Below the pieces are notes generated by a model that was not told the origin of the DNA, did not search any database, and saw nothing but the letters and a program-made list of their open reading frames with translations. From positions 1 to 6,674 of the forward strand of contig JBCCFC010000771.1 of NCBI GenBank assembly GCA_039029935.1: a stretch of 6,674 nt of DNA, given 5' to 3'. Positions 5,332 through 6,674 of this stretch are shown piece after piece. The stretch comes from G039029935 sp039029935. Its GTDB lineage: Bacteria; Chloroflexota; Anaerolineae; Caldilineales; Caldilineaceae. Each line of letters opens with the position of its first letter. Position 1 is the first letter of the stretch. Position numbers and translations under genes: made by a program.

Positions 5332-6269
5332 TCATCCTCACCCATAACCTGAATCACACCATTTTTCTCTTTTGCCAATACTTGCAGCAGTGGAACCAAA
5401 TGCTTGGGGGCCTTAATCACACCATTGAGAATCACTTCACGGACATTTTCGCGTACCATATCGACTGTGACATCATCGTCAAATGTGGCCTCACCGTTGA
5501 TGATCATGGTAATTGACTCATCCAGGTACTCAAAGAAGAAGGTGCTAAACGACTCCTCACCGTTAAAGAGGCGTGGTTCTGTGTCACCAGGGTACCAGAT
5601 GGCCTGACCTGTCACTTCCATATACGACGAGAGTATCTCGACATTCTCTTTGGGGATCAACGCCTGCCCGACAATATAGACCTGCCGATAGCCGATGGAT
5701 TCGATGGTTCCCGTCACAAACAGTTGACCTGCAATGAGCAAAATATCTTCTGGCTTCCCATTGGTGTTGGCAAAGGCCGATGCATGGAGTTTTGCCATGC
5801 CCGTATGCACTTTCATCTCACCATCACCAGGGTTATAGTAGACCAGTGGCCCGTTGAGTTGCTGGATTGCTGCACCCAGAGCATCACCACTACCATGCGG
5901 CGCAAACACGGGTCCGTTGATAACGAGTTGGACATTCTGTGTGTTGGTGACAGGTGATGTAAAGACCAGTGGCCCGTTGAGCATCATAAAGGTCAACGTG
6001 CCGTCATCCTGCGTTGAGAATGAGTCACCACCCATCTGAACTGGCCCGTTGATATTGCGTATCTGCACCTTTTTACCATCGGGAACAGGAATCGTGTCAC
6101 CAACGTTGGAGATGGGAATCTTCGCCAACGCACCCATCAATGACTCTGGCACAAGGATTGTGCCGACATCATGAATCGACTCAACGTTTGCCAAATCCTC
6201 TGCCGTCATGCCTGTCAAATCCAATGTCCCAACATCATGATATGTTTTTGCTGTACTTTCGTTCGACAT
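5325..6269 (-). CDS. Predicted beta-solenoid protein with about 20-residue repeats, function unknown
   Basis: I do not recognise this 314-residue protein as a named family. It has an internal period of 20-24 residues. HDVGT occurs at 11 and 33, with a variant NVGDT at 55. NGP occurs at 74, 98, 118 and 139. G-Q turns lie at 181, 201 and 221, and NG turns at 258, 282 and 303, each next to short alternating hydrophobic strands such as QLVING, LLIAGQLFV and MIINGEATF. This suggests a right-handed beta-helix of about 13-14 rungs, roughly like bactofilins or DUF4097 adhesin-like proteins in architecture, though their signatures are absent. It is acidic and has no signal peptide or membrane segment, so it is probably cytoplasmic. 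The ATG at 6269 has AAAGGAG (6276-6282) six bases upstream. The gene precedes the ECF sigma gene, and a MITE-like element lies just upstream. Confidence 0.85.
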   Translation of the reverse strand: MSNESTAKTYHDVGTLDLTGMTAEDLANVESIHDVGTILVPESLMGALAKIPISNVGDTIPVPDGKKVQIRNINGPVQMGGDSFSTQDDGTLTFMMLNGPLVFTSPVTNTQNVQLVINGPVFAPHGSGDALGAAIQQLNGPLVYYNPGDGEMKVHTGMAKLHASAFANTNGKPEDILLIAGQLFVTGTIESIGYRQVYIVGQALIPKENVEILSSYMEVTGQAIWYPGDTEPRLFNGEESFSTFFFEYLDESITMIINGEATFDDDVTVDMVRENVREVILNGVIKAPKHLVPLLQVLAKEKNGVIQVMGEDEA

Positions 6270-6288
6270 TATCTACTCCTTTTGAAAA

Positions 6289-6423
6289 TATTGATGTGAA
6301 TTGTTCAGCGCTCAAAATCGTGGAGTTAGCATTCTCTAATGCTGGCTCACTCGTGTGCGACCTGCACTAGAGAGTGCTAACTCCGCAGTTTTTTGATACG
6401 GGGCTGAACAATTACCTATTGAT
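6289..6423. mobile_element. MITE-like inverted-repeat element with 7-bp target duplication
   Basis: The direct repeat TATTGAT occurs at 6289-6295 and 6417-6423. Between the copies lies a 121-bp element (6296-6416) whose ends read GTGAATTGTTCAGC and, on the other strand, GGTAATTGTTCAGC. Further in, 6322-6342 and 6364-6384 are 21-base inverted arms with two mismatches. Each arm also folds alone: AGCATT-CTCT-AATGCT (6328-6343) and GCACT-AGAG-AGTGC (6364-6377). There is no coding capacity, so it is non-autonomous. It lies just 5' of the solenoid-protein ribosome binding site and probably displaced or replaced its promoter. The parent transposon family was not identified. Confidence 0.75.
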
Positions 6424-6428
6424 TGACT

Positions 6429-6443
6429 GTGCAACGCTTGCAC
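6429..6443. promoter_or_regulatory. Palindromic operator-like site GTGCAA-CGC-TTGCAC
   Basis: A perfect 6-bp inverted repeat with a 3-bp spacer lies 5 bp outside the MITE-like element, upstream of the solenoid-protein gene in its ancestral arrangement. Its size suits a dimeric repressor, but no regulator is identified. Apart from this, 6424-6503 is A/T-rich with no recognisable gene, terminator or good promoter. Confidence 0.3.
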
Positions 6444-6503
6444 CCTTCACTCAATAAAACGAACGAAAACGCAAAGTGTTGGGAAATTGGTCAAAATAAA
6501 TTT

Positions 6504-6674
6504 TTAACGACTTGATTCTAGCGCAGTCATCAGTGTTTCGACGTCAACACCCAAGGTGGTGGCAGCCGCTTCATAATCAAGTGAGTCTCCGCTCAACGCA
6601 TCTCGTAACGCTTCTTCGCTCACACCCAGTTGCTCTGCGGCAACCGCATAATCGGGGCGTAATTGACGTTCGAC
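6504..6674 (-). CDS. C-terminal end of a protein with tandem short helical repeats (partial)
   Basis: The minus strand is open from the window edge to a TAA at 6504-6506, giving the last 56 residues of a protein whose start lies outside the window. Two copies of one module are visible: DYAVAAEQLGVSEEALRDAL and, 25 residues later, DYEAAATTLGVDVETLMTAL, ending in ESSR. The shared pattern is DY-x-x-AA-x-x-LGV-x-x-(E/D)-x-L-x-x-AL, a pair of short amphipathic helices with an LGV turn. Similar LGV-type helical repeats occur at the C-termini of some secreted or hypothetical bacterial proteins, but I cannot name the protein. Coding character is supported by the protein-level repeat and the consistent minus orientation. 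Confidence 0.75.
   Translation of the reverse strand, partial: VERQLRPDYAVAAEQLGVSEEALRDALSGDSLDYEAAATTLGVDVETLMTALESSR

Noticed and set aside
6326..6380. CIRCE-like heat-shock operator: TTAGCATTC (6326-6334) and GAGTGCTAA (6372-6380)
   Set aside because: The half-sites resemble CIRCE (TTAGCACTC-N9-GAGTGCTAA), but the spacer is 37 instead of 9 bases. Both halves are part of longer arms of the MITE-like element, and no chaperone gene follows.

Overview
All supported genes lie on the minus strand. They look like ordinary chromosomal genes of a moderate-GC bacterium, with an accessory flavour in the right half. No marker fixes the taxon. The gene set and the repeat-rich intergenic DNA suggest a Chloroflexota-like organism of the Herpetosiphon type, but this is a weak inference. 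There are no tRNA or rRNA genes, no CRISPR array and no transposase gene.

Layout from high to low coordinates, which is the direction of transcription. (1) 6504-6674 is the C-terminal end of a protein with two copies of a short helical repeat; it runs off the window. (2) 6289-6423 is a 121-bp MITE-like inverted-repeat element bracketed by 7-bp direct repeats. It sits just upstream of (3), a 314-residue protein with a sequence period of about 20-24 residues, a likely beta-solenoid of unknown function (5325-6269). (4) 5188-5331 holds two tandem-repeat arrays in opposite orientations, both built on a TCGGT core. (5) An ECF sigma factor (4624-5151) is followed after one base by an unrecognised 112-residue protein (4284-4622), perhaps its regulator. 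The pair ends at a strong intrinsic terminator (4225-4264).

(6) A new transcription unit with an extended -10 at 4199-4207 encodes a methyltransferase of the phosphoethanolamine N-methyltransferase type (3320-4108) and a DUF433 antitoxin-like protein (2995-3312) that lacks its usual PIN-like toxin. (7) An imperfect inverted repeat (2898-2995) ends this unit and contains the likely promoter of the next: a hotdog thioesterase (2348-2836) overlapping a metallo-beta-lactamase-fold hydrolase (1452-2351) by 4 bp. (8) 1328-1472 is packed with adjacent perfect palindromes. (9) The endolytic transglycosylase MltG (95-1279) closes the window.

The sigma factor, its 112-residue partner and the solenoid protein may form one regulatory module whose spacing DNA has been reshaped by repeats and a mobile element. 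This is the part of the window most likely to hold something undescribed. The thioesterase/hydrolase pair and the methyltransferase/DUF433 pair are two separate small operons. MltG is a housekeeping cell-wall gene.
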